Shown here one piece after another: positions 1-11,200 of a DNA stretch of 64,000 nt; position 1 is the stretch's first letter; every line of letters starts with the position of its first letter. The stretch is from Isoetes taiwanensis (Eukaryota > Streptophyta > Lycopodiopsida > Isoetales > Isoetaceae): NCBI GenBank assembly GCA_021234155.1, contig JAJEKV010000002.1, positions 22,768,942 to 22,832,941 of the forward strand. Direction: 5' to 3'. Position numbers and translations under genes: made by a program. The notes under the pieces were generated by a model, which ran no database searches, was not told the origin of the DNA, and saw only the letters and a list, made by a program, of their open reading frames with translations.

Positions 1-405
1 TCTTTGACACTGACAAACAAATGGTTTTTTATCTTTTTGACACAACTTTTATTATTGGTCATCTAATAATTGATGAAAATGTAGATATTGTTTTTGCCAT
101 AAGTTTGGTGCAATTTAGTTCTTAGTTATGGTTTATTTTTGTCACTACTTTGTTAAAATATTGCTAAACCTTTGATGTTATTTCTGCACAAACTTGTCAC
201 AATCTTGGTAGAAAATACTTTTTGTGACAAAAATTGGAGCCACAATCTTGCCACAAAGGCTGTCACTATTGTGTCAACTTTGTGACCAATGATCACGACA
301 AGTGTAGCATCAAGATTGTGACACGAAGTGCCATTTAACAGGTTATGCTTGTGTCAACAAAGTTGACGTTATACCTGACACTATTGGTACCATCCTCTAG
401 TAGTG
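1..405. mobile_element. Right terminus and subterminal repeats of a CACTA (En/Spm-type) transposon
   Basis: The segment ends with GGTACCATCCTCTAGTAGTG, whose reverse complement begins CACTACTAGAGG, the form of a CACTA-superfamily terminal inverted repeat. The 400 bases inside this end are packed with short direct and inverted copies of TTGTGACA, TTGTCAC and TTGACAC, as expected of subterminal transposase-binding repeats. No coding sequence is seen here, and the rest of the element lies left of the window. Coding sequence for a NIF-like domain starts almost directly outside the terminus, so the insertion may have split that gene. The 3-bp target duplication cannot be tested without the left end. 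Confidence 0.55.
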
Positions 406-412
406 GGTTTTA

Positions 413-1011
413 GGCAAGTTTTATGACTTGAAAGAGAGGATCCCTGCATCGGGCGAGCCAGAAGTGACCATCCAGAAATTGAACCATCAAAAGTTCGCAG
501 TTTCCAGGTCTGGATTTCAGAAGTTCTTAGAATGGTGTTTTTCAAAATTTGAGATTGCATTGTGGTCTAGCATGGCTAAGAGTAATGTTGACTTGTTGAT
601 GAGAAAGTTGCTGCAAGAATATAAGGGCAGATTTCTTTTTATTTAGAATCAGGATGACTGCACCAACACAAAATTAAAAGTGGTTAATAAGCCAATTTTC
701 CTTAAGGATCTGTCCAAAGTGTACCAGAAATTTTGGAGATACCAGGTGACAAACACATTGTTGATAGATGACAGCAGATATAAGGGTTACGCCAACTGCA
801 GGAAACACAATGATATGTCCAAATAGTTTTGCTCCGCGACGGTTGTATTCCAATTTCCTTTTGGAGCAACTCAAACCATGGTTTGGAGGGACTTCATTTT
901 GCCGCGAAAAAGTGTGCCGACTTATGTGAAGGAATATCAAATGTGGAACATGTGGGATTACGAAGAGTCAGCATTTGCATGAAAATGCTCGACAAGTATT
1001 TTCATAAATGA
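413..1011 (+). pseudogene. NIF/FCP1-like (HAD superfamily) phosphatase domain fragment
   Basis: The frame reads the core of an NLI-interacting-factor/FCP1-type protein phosphatase. In order it shows a block ending FLEWCFSKFEIALWSS, then RFLFI, NQDDCTNT, KPIFLKDLSKV and TNTLLIDDSRYKGY. In this HAD family the KPIFLKDLSKV lysine and the paired aspartates of LLIDDS are catalytic or Mg-binding. The N-terminal DxDxT nucleophile motif is missing; it would lie beyond the CACTA terminus at 405. A TAG at 644-646 sits where relatives usually carry a tryptophan (F-I-W-N-Q-D), and a second stop lies at 824-826, so the copy is dead. An Ulp1-like domain follows on the same strand, 170 bases on. Family recognition is from motifs only. 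Confidence 0.7.
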
Positions 1012-1179
1012 ATCTTGTAAAACTCTTTGAAAGTCAATATAAGTAAAAAAAATTCTATGATATGTGTTGTACTTTTTCAATTTAAAATATTTGAATGGAT
1101 TGTGAGCAAATGTTCTCGTGTGTGTTTAGAACTAGAGATGATAGAGCTTCGGCAGTCCCTGACTATCTAAAGCCAAATA

Positions 1180-2055
1180 CACATCTGGAAGTGGTGTTGA
1201 GTGGAACTGAAACTGTCGTGATTAGCTCCACCGACATCAAAATTTTGGAAGCTGATACGCAGTGGTTCAATGTCAATTGATCCTCCTCTTCTCAAGGTGA
1301 TACTTTCATCTGATTTGTGATCATCAGGATTGTGCCAGATGATATGCATATGTTTGCAGATACATGGAATACTACTTGATTCTCCAAGGAATGAGCCATC
1401 TCTTTCATTTCTTTGACCCTCTTTTTCACTCGACATTGTCCAAGGACACAAATAGTTACAAAACAATAAGGAAACATGTGAATCTGGATAAGTGCCAGTA
1501 CATGTTTTTGCCTGCTTGTGATGGACATCACTGGACCTGTTTTCTGATTATAAGCCACGCGTGTCTCGCACAGAGATATAAAACCAGGGATATATCACTT
1601 TGATAACTCGGGCTTGCATGGCAGAAGCAGACATATTGAGAGGTTAGTGCTTGCTCATTGCATTTTGCTGTTGTGGCACAATGACAACAAACTTTGAGTG
1701 CAGGTTCCTGGAATTGCTTGGACACAATAATTTCAGCTTTACAACCTCATATGTTGTGAAAATTTCCAGAACGCCTCTTCAAACCGATGGTCATTCATTC
1801 ATGTGGCCCTGCCGTATGTTCGTTTATGCACAAATTTGTGAGGGGGTACTTGAAAGGAGTGAATATATTGTTGCCTGATCTAGTAAGTCAACTTAAATCC
1901 AGCAGACAAACCAAACTCTGTTATTGACAAAGTGTGGTTAACTGCAGGTTGTGGACATTTCAGACCAGGATCTAGTTGATGTTAGAGTGTTCATGCTTGA
2001 AGTTTTAAGATTAGAAGCAACAAAAGTGAACCGAGAGGAACATATGTATTGGGAA
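1180..2055 (+). pseudogene. Ulp1-type (C48) cysteine protease domain, broken
   Basis: SUMO-protease-like domain. The start VVISSTDIKILEADTQWFNV matches the usual opening of Ulp1 domains. CQYMFLPACDGHHWTCFLI carries the catalytic His next to Trp, IYHFDNSGLHG carries the catalytic Asp, and QTDG-HSCGPAVCSFMHKF carries the catalytic Cys (codon 1802-1804). Two short GT-AG introns fit the frame, 1643-1703 and 1883-1947; the next exon starts VVDISDQDLVDVR and may end at a donor at 2056. The copy is inactive: there are frameshifts between the His and Asp motifs, and a four-base duplication (TTCA, about 1792-1803) lies directly before the Cys motif. It could be one fused gene with the NIF domain upstream, or a separate captured fragment. 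Ulp1 genes are often carried by plant DNA transposons. Confidence 0.75.
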
Positions 2056-4195
2056 GTATGTAGGTGCATGAGTCACCTCGCACTTAAATCATCAGATATC
2101 TTTCTTATGTACATAATTGTTATTGTAACCTCGATTCATTTCAATGAAAATTCATATTCAATTCATCTCACAAACAAAGGAATCAAGTGTTTCAGAAGAA
2201 TTCAAATCTTCAAAAGAAATCAAGACAAACTCATTTTCACAGCTCACATGAGTTCTGAAAACTACAGAATGGTTTTACATTTCATCATCATCAGAAAGAA
2301 CTTCGGGTAAATTCTGTAAAATTTTCTCCTCATCTAAAGGATCCAACCTATATACAGTCCTGTTTTGACGTTTAGTTGGTGGCATGTGAAGTCCGATTGC
2401 ATGATGACGTGTTGTGAATACTATGCCTAAATGCGTCTTTTTTTGCAAAGATCATAGCTGACAGTTGATCTTGCGCCCTTCTTGTAATACATACCTTCTA
2501 TGACACTATCACCGGCGAGGTACCATATTCCATTGAGTTGGAAGTCTTCCTCCACTATCCATTTTGGTTTTGTGCACATCAGAATCCAAAATTCAGAACC
2601 CTCATCATTCCCTTTCGGAGCAACGACAGCAAAATTATCACCAACTCTAAGTGCCTCTGCTAACATCGTGGGATTGGAGGAGAACAAGGACCTGCTGGAT
2701 TTACGGTCCTCAATGTCAGCATGCACATTGGAGGATGGTACAATAACTTGAAGTTTCCAATCATCAACGTAGTGCTTGTTCACACAACTGTCCCACATGC
2801 CATCCAAGCAGAGGCTGCGAGAAGCATGAAAGTTCCCTCATGTGCAACTACAATGGAGATTCGTGGATTGAATGCATGTACACAATGGATCTGCGCCTAG
2901 TGTCCAAAAATCCTTTCGCACCCCATGCTTTCTTTCTATCTATATCCTCCACCTTGACTTCCCAAAAGAACCTTTTTATATTCTTCCTCTTATTTGGTTT
3001 GAGATGTGTTCATCCTTTCGGATGTTCCACAAGTAAACATCTCTTTAAGAACTTCTACCACTTCATGAGCATTACCCAATTTTATGCTGCTGTATTTTAA
3101 TTGCAGTTGTCTTAACCATCTCTTCAACTCAGCAGCTTTGCCATCGTGTTCACCTTTCCCGTGGTTAGAACCAAAAAAATTCCACATCATATAGACATCA
3201 GTGTCGTTTGTGTACCTAGCCACAAAGTAAAATGGTCTAGAAGCCTTGAATTGAGATGCTGCACCATCTGAAAACACATAATGTCTCTTTGGAACCCTTC
3301 CTTTCTGCTCCAGATATTTGTGGTGCTTCATGAAGCAGTGTTGCACGAACAAAGTATCGTGTTCCCTATCATCTGATACATAGTAATGTGTTTCCTTGAT
3401 AATCTCATCTGCCACTGAGTCATACTGATATGTTATTTGAACCAAAATGGTAATCTGGTTATTGACCCCAACCCAACGCATCGACTGCACCTCCTCTTGT
3501 TCCTTGAATGTATAGTTCTCTGCAAAATCCACTACCGAGAGACATGCATCTGCTGGGAGATTCTCCAGAAGCTCCTTAAACTGTTTTGCCTGCCATTGGT
3601 ACCTGAAATTATGCAGTGGAAAGATTTTTAGACGCTCTTTCAGTTTATCCAGAAGCTCCTTGGGTTCTGTCTCATTGTACTGATGAGTCAGTCTCCTACC
3701 AGAACTCGAGACGTTGTCTTTTTCATAGTCAATGTACTCCCATTTCACTTTCCTACTGCCACTTCCTTCCATGGGACAGGTCTGAAACTTCTTGATTCCA
3801 CACAGCTCACAATTTCCAAGGATGCACGCCTTCTTGTGAAACTCATCTAATTCACCCTTTGGACACAATATAGATCTCCACAAGCTTCCTCAGTACTTGC
3901 AATTTTATCTTTGGTGTGCCCCGCATTGACCAAGTTCATGTGATCTACAAACATCGCAGTGCAAGTGCAATTCTTAGGATGTTTGGTTCTCATCCCATTG
4001 AGTCCATCCACTAGCATTTGCATCCTCACGCGTCTTTGAATGCAACAAAGCAACTATTGAAGTCCTTCAATTTCACAACAAACTGGGGTTTTAGCTTCTC
4101 AAAAGCTCGAAGATCTAATCTTAATTTCTCGGATGTTGGTCCGTAAACCTCTTGAACAATAGCATCTCGCATGAAATGAACACTAAACTGTTAGG

Positions 4196-4960
4196 ATGTG
4201 TATACCACACCAAACCATGCACCATACCATGCCCCACACTCATCATATTCACTTAGCGAGCACCTTAGTGCTGTGTACATTACCACACATCACACCACAC
4301 CCCACCAGACACCACACCATTCACCACACACCATACACCAAATGGTGGAGTGTGGTGGTGGTGGAGTGTGGTGGTGGAGGGTGGTGGAGTGGGTGTGTGG
4401 TGGTGGTGGGGGTGTGGTGGTGGGGGTGGTGGTGGTGGAGTGTGGTGGAGTGGTGTGTGGTGTGGTGGTGGGGCGTGGTGGTGGGGGGGTGGTGGTGGTG
4501 GTGTGTGTAGTGGTGTGTGGTGCTATGATGTGGTGTGGTGGAGTGTGGTGGTGGTGGTGGTGTGTGGTGGTGGTGGAGTGTGGTGGGGGGTGTAGTGGTG
4601 GTGGTGTGGTGTGGTGTGGTGTTGTGGATTGTGGTGTGATGTGATGTGGTGGTGGTGGAGTGTGGTGGTGGTGGTGGAGGGGTGTGGCATGGGATGTGGT
4701 GGGATGTGTGTGCATGTGGTGGTAATGTGGTGGTCGCAAAGATGTGGTGGTAGTCTATGGTGGTGGGATAGATGGGGTGTGGTGGGGTGAGGGGGGAGAA
4801 TAAATAAAATTGAATCCACACATATCATACATTAACATGCACACACCCACATGACACCATGGACATAACGCAACCCACACCACACCACACCACACCACAC
4901 CACACCACACCACACCACACCACACCATCACGACACCACACATCACATCACATCACTTTT
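4196..4960. repeat. Inverted CCACA / TGTGG simple-repeat tract inside the intron of copy A
   Basis: CCACAC-type repeats (~4,200-4,335) are followed by about 400 bases of GTGG/TGG repeat (4,340-4,790), then by a pure (CCACA)n run (4,868-4,925). The left and right arms are complementary to the middle, so the tract can fold on itself. Long ORFs across it in several frames are low-complexity (Trp/Gly/Val or His/Thr/Pro) and are not genes. It accounts for much of the difference between this intron and the 0.55-kb intron at the same place in the second copy. Confidence 0.85.
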
Positions 4961-5153
4961 ATCCTATTTCGTCTGATATAAAAAATTTGCCTAGCCTGCT
5001 CTCATAAACACTTCTGAAATTCGTACACCCTGACAATAACTACATTCCTCTTCTAATCATTGGAAAAGGATCGGGTCCTAAATCCTCGTTCCTACGCCTG
5101 ATTTTTGGCGTTTCATTCCCAATTCGCCCAATTCAACAAGTTCATTCCGCAAC

Positions 5154-5492
5154 ATGGTAGGAGGGATGTTCAGAGATCACTACGGCTATTGTAGGGTGAG
5201 CGAGGAGGGCATTCGGCACATGTTAAACAGGGCTCGTGATCAATCTCTGAAGGTGGATATGCCTAAATCCACCTTCTTTGCTGATTTCGAATCCAACCTA
5301 AAGGCATACAACAGACTGGATGCTGGGCCTTCAATGGCTATGCTTGGAGTCAGATTGACAGGAAGAGAGCTCTTAGACAAGGTCCATCGCCTTATGTTAC
5401 ATCTTTGTCCGCAAGGGCGGTGGTATATTTGTTCTCGTCACTTGTCCGCCTCGACTCTGCAAATGGCGGGTTTTCTTGGCAGAATTGCGTGA
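5154..5492 (+). CDS. Unidentified coding-like ORF within the intron of copy A
   Basis: A 112-residue open frame opening MVGGMFRDHYGYCRVSEEGI and ending in GFLGRIA. It has a balanced, protein-like composition unlike the simple repeats beside it, and the frame stays open upstream of the Met with plausible sequence (NSPNSTSSFR). It lies on the strand opposite to the surrounding gene, between the simple-repeat tract and the first exon of copy A, so it may have arrived as an insertion. I do not recognise the family, and no motif suggests a function. It could be an exon of a captured gene. Confidence 0.3.
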   Translation: MVGGMFRDHYGYCRVSEEGIRHMLNRARDQSLKVDMPKSTFFADFESNLKAYNRLDAGPSMAMLGVRLTGRELLDKVHRLMLHLCPQGRWYICSRHLSASTLQMAGFLGRIA

Positions 5493-7058
5493 CTTACCAC
5501 CGGGGGATGCAGAAGCACGGCAAACCTCATCCTGTTAAATGGGATGACCGCAGAAAGCTTAGATGCTTTAATGCGTAAAACAATAATTTTGATGCACCAG
5601 TTCTCGAGCGATCATACCAAAGATTTCTGTTGTTTAGGAAATCATGCATGTAAATTTAGTTCTCGGGTACAGAGCTTTCAATGGAAAGCCAAATTTTGTA
5701 AAGCCAAATTTTGTAAGATCCTTTTTTTAATATATCATACTTTCCAACAGAGCTGTGCTTGAATCTGACAAAAAATTGTCTTTATTCAACAAAAATTTGT
5801 ATCTCGAGGATCGATTAGTTATCATTCTCAAATATTTTTAGACTGCATTACACACCCAAGTAAAAAGGAGTACTCAATTTTGGTCATGTTCTAATAATAT
5901 TCCAAACATTAAATATTGCATTTCAGACTAGAGTCAACTACACACAATTCACATGCTGCATACAGTACACCACAATCACTGTACAACACAATAACCACCA
6001 CATGCACCACCACACTAAGCACCATAACTAAGAAAACATGAATAATGTAAATAAACTAACCCTGTGATTCCTCCGGATAGTGGGCAGCATGTTCTTCTCT
6101 TACATTTCTCTCCAATCTTCTAGTTCTAACATCCTTTGTGTTAGGGAGACACTCGTGTTCTCAATCCAAAATTTTTGAATCTTTTCTATATGTTCATCCG
6201 AAATTGCATCGAATCTTTTAGCCCTCTTGTAAGAAACCCATTTCCCACCATTGTAATCGATCTCTTCCCTCTTTTTTCTTTGCCTTTTGCGGGTTTCTTG
6301 GGTGAACACCTAATACCTTTCCAAGATCTCGCCGGGCTGATTTTGTCACTTGTTTGAAGACCGCGACGGTGTGGTACTGAACATTGCAAGGCAGCTATTC
6401 TTGGCTGCTAGGCAGTCATTGCTGATAGAGAGTTTGACAGTCTGCATGGAGTCCCAGAGGCTCCTTATAACGATGCTCTTGGCTTCCAAATCCTTTAATT
6501 CTTCGCCTATGAATTTTTCCAATGTTTTATCCCTCAAAAACTCAAGTAAAATTTCTTTCTTCGTGCTATCCTCCATTCTTTTGGTCTGTTTATGGAAAGA
6601 CGTTAGCAAATTAAGGACAATACGGCATTTACTGCTTGCACTTCTTGATGAACCGGATCCTTCTGCCAATTCTCAAGAAGAACCGGATCCTTCTGCCAAT
6701 TCTGCAAGCTCCAATTTTTCTTCTCTTCTTCTTTTCCTCTGGCGTCTTTTCTTCAACATTTCTTGTTCCTTGGTTCTTCTTTGTTTTCTCCTGTCTGAAA
6801 TGCCGGTTTGTGGACAGATTACCTCATTGACATCCATATCCACAATGGATTGGAGCTTGCAGCAGGGAGGGAGCCAAAGAACAGGACGTAGGCAAAGAAT
6901 AGGAAGGGGCCAAAGAATAGGAATTTGAATTTGAATTTTAGTTTTTGAAATTAGAATTTCCCCCACAAATTGGGACTCTATTCTTAAATACCGGCAGCTG
7001 AGCGGTGCCATAATTATACTTTCATACCACAAAAGTGGTGGATGCAACGCCACATTTT

Positions 7059-7077
7059 GGGGGGACAGGGGGGACAG
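7059..7077. repeat. G-rich direct repeat upstream of copy A
   Basis: Two units of GGGGGGACA stand in tandem about 220 bases upstream of the first Met of copy A. The same 18-base string occurs at 20,406-20,423 upstream of copy B, and both are followed by similar bases (AAT-GG ... GCTTT-ACCC). It could be part of a shared promoter or an element end, or a G-quadruplex former. Confidence 0.6.
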
Positions 7078-7515
7078 CCGAATTGGAACACCACAGCGTG
7101 CTTTTACCCCCAACTGAAGCCATGGTTGGAGGGCTTGAGAGACTCAAATCACATTGTAGACTATGTTTGAGATCATCCTATTACTAATTGGTTGGATGAT
7201 ATTTCTGATTCAATAATTGAATTGTTGACAAAAAGAATGGTTTAAGCAGAAGTTGAAGAACTATGAACTCCATGTTGTGAGTTTATGCTAAAATGCTGGA
7301 AATCCTCTTATTCAAGGACAGATCCAATGAGTGATCTGCATGTACTATTGCTCTTGAATGAATATAATCTGCTCTGGTTTGGAAGTGTATCAATTGTAAT
7401 GAGTTTAGTTTTAGCATTACCTTTGACAGTATTAAGTAGGAGTTGCAGAAAAAGAGACAACAACAAAATTTCAGAGACAACAGTATGTTCATCACAGTAA
7501 AATCGATAACTTTTA

Positions 7516-7712
7516 AAACGGATCATTACTAACTCATGAAAGAGCTTACAGAAAAAAGTTTACTTGGAATTTATATTCTGCATTCCTTTACATACACCAA
7601 AATTTATCATAAGTTTACATAAAATGGATCATTACTAACTCATGAAAGAGCTTACAGAAAAATGTTTACTAGGAATTTATATTCTGCATTCCTTTACATA
7701 CACCAAAATTTA
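7516..7712. repeat. Tandem duplication, 106-bp unit
   Basis: The stretch starting GGATCATTACTAACTCATGA occurs twice with a period of 106 bases and only a few differences. There is no coding content. Confidence 0.85.
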
Positions 7713-7779
7713 TCCATACATAGCCGAGAAAATAAGAAGATTTCAGATATATTTAGCCGAGATCCTATTAAGCCACATC

Positions 7780-8040
7780 CTATTTGTGAAGTCGAGGCAT
7801 TTTCAGCGCAACAATAAGGTCATTGTCCTCAACTACAACCATCTCCAGAAGGCGCTCGTCAGTTGCATGCACACGGTCTATCCACTGCTGGACCTTAGAA
7901 GAGACTGCAGCTCCTTTTCTCTGTAACTTATTCACCTCCAGACAAGAAAACTTGGCCACAATCTTAAGTTTCCTGCCCGGATTGCTGAAACCGATTGATT
8001 CCTCCATGGGTGCCCTGGCAGTGATTTTGAACCTGGCCAT
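7780..8040 (-). CDS. Small uncharacterised protein, 86 aa
   Basis: Open frame from ATG at 8,040 to the stop at 7,780, beginning MARFKITARAPMEESIGF and ending ALKMPRLHK. The composition is ordinary and soluble, with several Lys/Arg and a Val-rich stretch (MVVVEDNDLIVAL); there is no signal peptide or membrane segment. I chose this Met because a TATA-like ATATATAA lies at about 8,172-8,180, which would place the transcript start just upstream; the longer frame from 8,205 begins beyond that TATA. The leader holds a duplicated GAAGAAGAGTGATCGATG unit. I do not recognise a family. It may be a real orphan gene or chance; the TATA position is the main support. Confidence 0.35.
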   Translation of the reverse strand: MARFKITARAPMEESIGFSNPGRKLKIVAKFSCLEVNKLQRKGAAVSSKVQQWIDRVHATDERLLEMVVVEDNDLIVALKMPRLHK

Positions 8041-8170
8041 CCTAAGTCGAAGAAGAGTGATCGATGTCGTCGAAGTCGAAGAAGAGGAGATGGGTGATCG
8101 AAGAAGAGTGATCGATGCAGCAGAAGACTGTTGCATGCATAATTGAATGCAGGCCTCAAAAGTCGAGCCC

Positions 8171-8180
8171 AATATATAAT
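8171..8180 (-). promoter_or_regulatory. TATA-like box upstream of the 86-aa ORF
   Basis: Reads ATTATATATT on the minus strand, about 135 bases upstream of the ATG at 8,040. Inferred from sequence and position only. Confidence 0.35.
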
Positions 8181-8205
8181 AAGTAACTTTAAAAAAATAA
8201 GGCAA

Positions 8206-11200
8206 CTAGCAGAATTGCAGGGTTGGGAAGAAGGCTAGGCAGATGGGTTTGTGTCGAAATTTTAATCGTATTAATTTGAATTTCGGCGGCATGCTAAGAG
8301 AATGTGTATTAATATACGAATGTTACGTTGTTCATCCCTTATTGGGTCCCTGATAGGAAGAATCCACGTCACTGCGGCGTCCTAGAAATGTACGGTTTCC
8401 CCTCGTACGACGAAGTGGGGATTACCACAGGTTTTTTAGCGGCTATATTAGCAGGGTTTTGTTCGGCTGGAAGTCCGCCGTCGTGATTGGCGACACGATC
8501 GACGTCTGATTAAGCCCATTTTCAGGGAAATAAATTTTTTTACCTATTTCAAAATGGAGTAAGCAACGATTTCGTAATCAACAGTTTGATTGAAAAGCAC
8601 ATGCATGCTACATTTTGGATGACGACTAACATGGATTGGAGCCTGTTGGATTGAACGACAATCGATTAATTTGTCTAGTACACATAGCAGTTATCCAGTA
8701 CAGAATACAAGTTCTATTATAAGACTGTCGAAGACTGGCTTCCTATCGACTTTGGTGTTGCTTGACCTCAAAGCTCTTTCACTATATTTATTTGAGATTA
8801 AAGATCAATAAAGATATCACCATCCCTAAAAAACGCCCAAGAGTTGATGGCATTTACAACACAAAATTTTCAATTAGAGTACCAAGTATTATGCATTTCA
8901 ACCAAGTTTTGCTCAATGTTCCTAAAGCTGAAAGCGAGGTGATAGAATAAATAATATGCATATATATAACGAACCGATGTGAGGGTCTCTTGCTCAATGG
9001 CTTATATTAGTCTAGAAATTTTCTTTTCTCAGAACTTCATTAGCCTTAATGGCTTCAGGCTAATGGCTTTTAATAATTTGAAGTAATATTTGAAGCTTTG
9101 ACTTGGAGCATTGGCCCAGACTCTATCCACTTGAGACGGAACCCGATAAACGTGCCTTCTTTTGAATTTTGATGGGAGCTTAACAGGAGGTCGAAATCCA
9201 CTATTATCTGTGGAGTACATTGTAGCCGTTATGGGTTGCAAAATTGGATCTGAAGCTTCAGGGGATGCTATATCTCCAATTTGGGTTGACATCTCTTAGA
9301 TTGTTGGATGATAATCCTTTATAGAATAGAATAGAATAGAATAGGGTTTTTAGCAAGTAGTGTTTGCACAATAAATGCATTGAAGGCTGCAATACAAATA
9401 TTAGATGTTACTATAGACAAGGAAACAATTATGCTTTATGTACAAGTTGTAAACTAAAGATTTTTCCACGACTTCCAATTGTAATATCAAACATGCCAAA
9501 ATATGGATACAGAGCACGCAAGTTAATTAAGAGAGTACCATTTATAGAACTTAGGCGTTATCTTTTCACCAACAATTCAGTTGGAATATAACTTTAGGTT
9601 ATATAAATGTTGACTAAAATATAAACACATAAACTCTAGAACATAGGCAAATACAACATGAATTGGGTTTTTTGATTGACTAAAATATAAACACATAAAA
9701 TATAAACACATAAACTCTAGAACATAGGCAAATATAACATGAATTGGGTTGTTTGATTGATGTGTGGCTCTCTCTTGCTCATATGAATTCGGTTGTCTCA
9801 GACGTTGCTCTCTTTTGTTCATAAAAATGCCAACGCATGCATATTGTGCGCATTACAATTTCCCCTTGCTAAGCTAAATATCTTCCTCGATGCTATGTTT
9901 TTGTTGTCTCAACTGCTCTAAAGCATAGAATCCATGAAATCCCCTTCTACTAAAGATAGGTGCCGACATGCAAACAACTCACAATGAGAGCCAAAGCAAT
10001 CCGTTCTCCTGCAACACGTTCTTATCTTTAATTACTTTGAAGATAGCCCTCTTTCTGCATCTATTGCATCGCATCACATCATCCTTTGCAGCGGAACTTT
10101 GAATCACAATGACAAATTACAACAAACAACATCTACAATATTGCTTATAGGCCATTCACAATATAATTATTATTACCAACTAGCTTGCACCAACACGTTG
10201 CACATGGTTCTAATAATATGGGATAAATTTGTTTTAAACAACAATTTAAATGTTTTTAAATAATGCGCCATAGAGATTTATTCCCTTTTCTTAACTTGAT
10301 TAAAGATGGAAATAAGAAAGCAAAAAGAGACCCGATTACAGAGAAATAATGGCAATTCAGACGTCTTTATGCACATTTTTTACTCTGATAAAGAAGTTTC
10401 TTGGCAGTACAAAACAATGGCCTTGCAGGATAGCAGGCTATGTGCAGGACCAACCATAATCTTTAAGGTCCAAAAATGCTTGCAACAAAGCAAATGTGTT
10501 CCTAAGGCCCTGTCTGTTCTGATCGGCCATGTACATAATTTCCTTTTCTTAGAGTCTTGGGTTGTGCTTAGAAACACTGTCATCTACACGGAATTTTACC
10601 AAAAAAACCACTTTGCAACCTATAATGTTTTTGTTCTTTACCACCCCGGCACCACTTCCCATGTCTGTTATTTGCTTTCCCAGCAAATAATAGTTGTGAA
10701 TGCTATTTTGCGCCCTCTCTGGACATGGCTTATAACTACGTCATATAAGATATGAGGAGGATGTTAGACGTAGGTAACATTCTGCTAACAGGGCCATGCT
10801 TGGATTATGCCCTTAAACGAATGAATGTCTGCTGCAAAGAAACACAAGAAAGAATGGAGCAAGGAAATGCATGTGTGGTAACGAAAGGTGCACTTTAATG
10901 ATCTCTATATGTCATTGCTCCATCTCTAATTTGCTGAGAAGACATGAGCAAATCTTACTGTTCCAGCACACAGAAAGTTCTAATGTTCACTAATTTATAG
11001 CAACGATTTAAAAAATTACGGCTTTGTCTCTACGTATGCGCTGTTATTGAAGCTAGCAGATCTGTGACCTGTACCATATATCTTATAGGGGAAGCATAAC
11101 CTTTAAATGCTAGATGAGTTATCGCTTTTAGATGTTTCTTCAGTAGATGGAGTTTACTTGGAAATAAGCATTTTCATTGTGCAGATCTGAAGCACCAATG

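Larger units (their letters stand above)
2275..6836 (-). pseudogene. DFAEN-type DDE transposase-like gene, copy A
   Basis: Large broken gene with a diverged relative at 16,935-19,980. From the 5' end (6,836) it shows a basic Arg/Lys-rich coiled segment, then a block EEIDYNGGKWVSYKRAKRFD (to the donor at ~6,060), a ~1.9-kb intron, and a second exon region (4,190-3,850) with KLKPQFVVKLKDF and a Cys/His cluster. The core ORF (2,990-3,883, 297 aa) has a zinc-like cluster ACILGNCELCG, then VVDFAENYTF (D119), FSDGAASQFK (D206) and NHGKGEHDGK (E245), spaced like a DDE/RNase H-fold transposase triad. C-terminal are another Cys cluster and an SH3/BAH-like stretch (VGDNFAVVAPKGN...DSVIEGMYY). The stop is at 2,275-2,277. 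Breaks include a TGA between two 27-bp duplicated units (~6,650-6,710) and several frameshifts (near 2,440, 3,880, 4,040 and 6,150). The function as a transposase is inferred. Confidence 0.6.

Noticed and set aside
4196-4946. ORFs of 80-166 codons in the TGG/CCA tract
   Set aside because: Simple-repeat translation in all frames (Trp/Val/Gly or His/Thr/Pro).
10306-10755. 149-codon ORF on the plus strand
   Set aside because: No motif, no homology I recognise and no promoter or splice context; plausible by chance in this composition.
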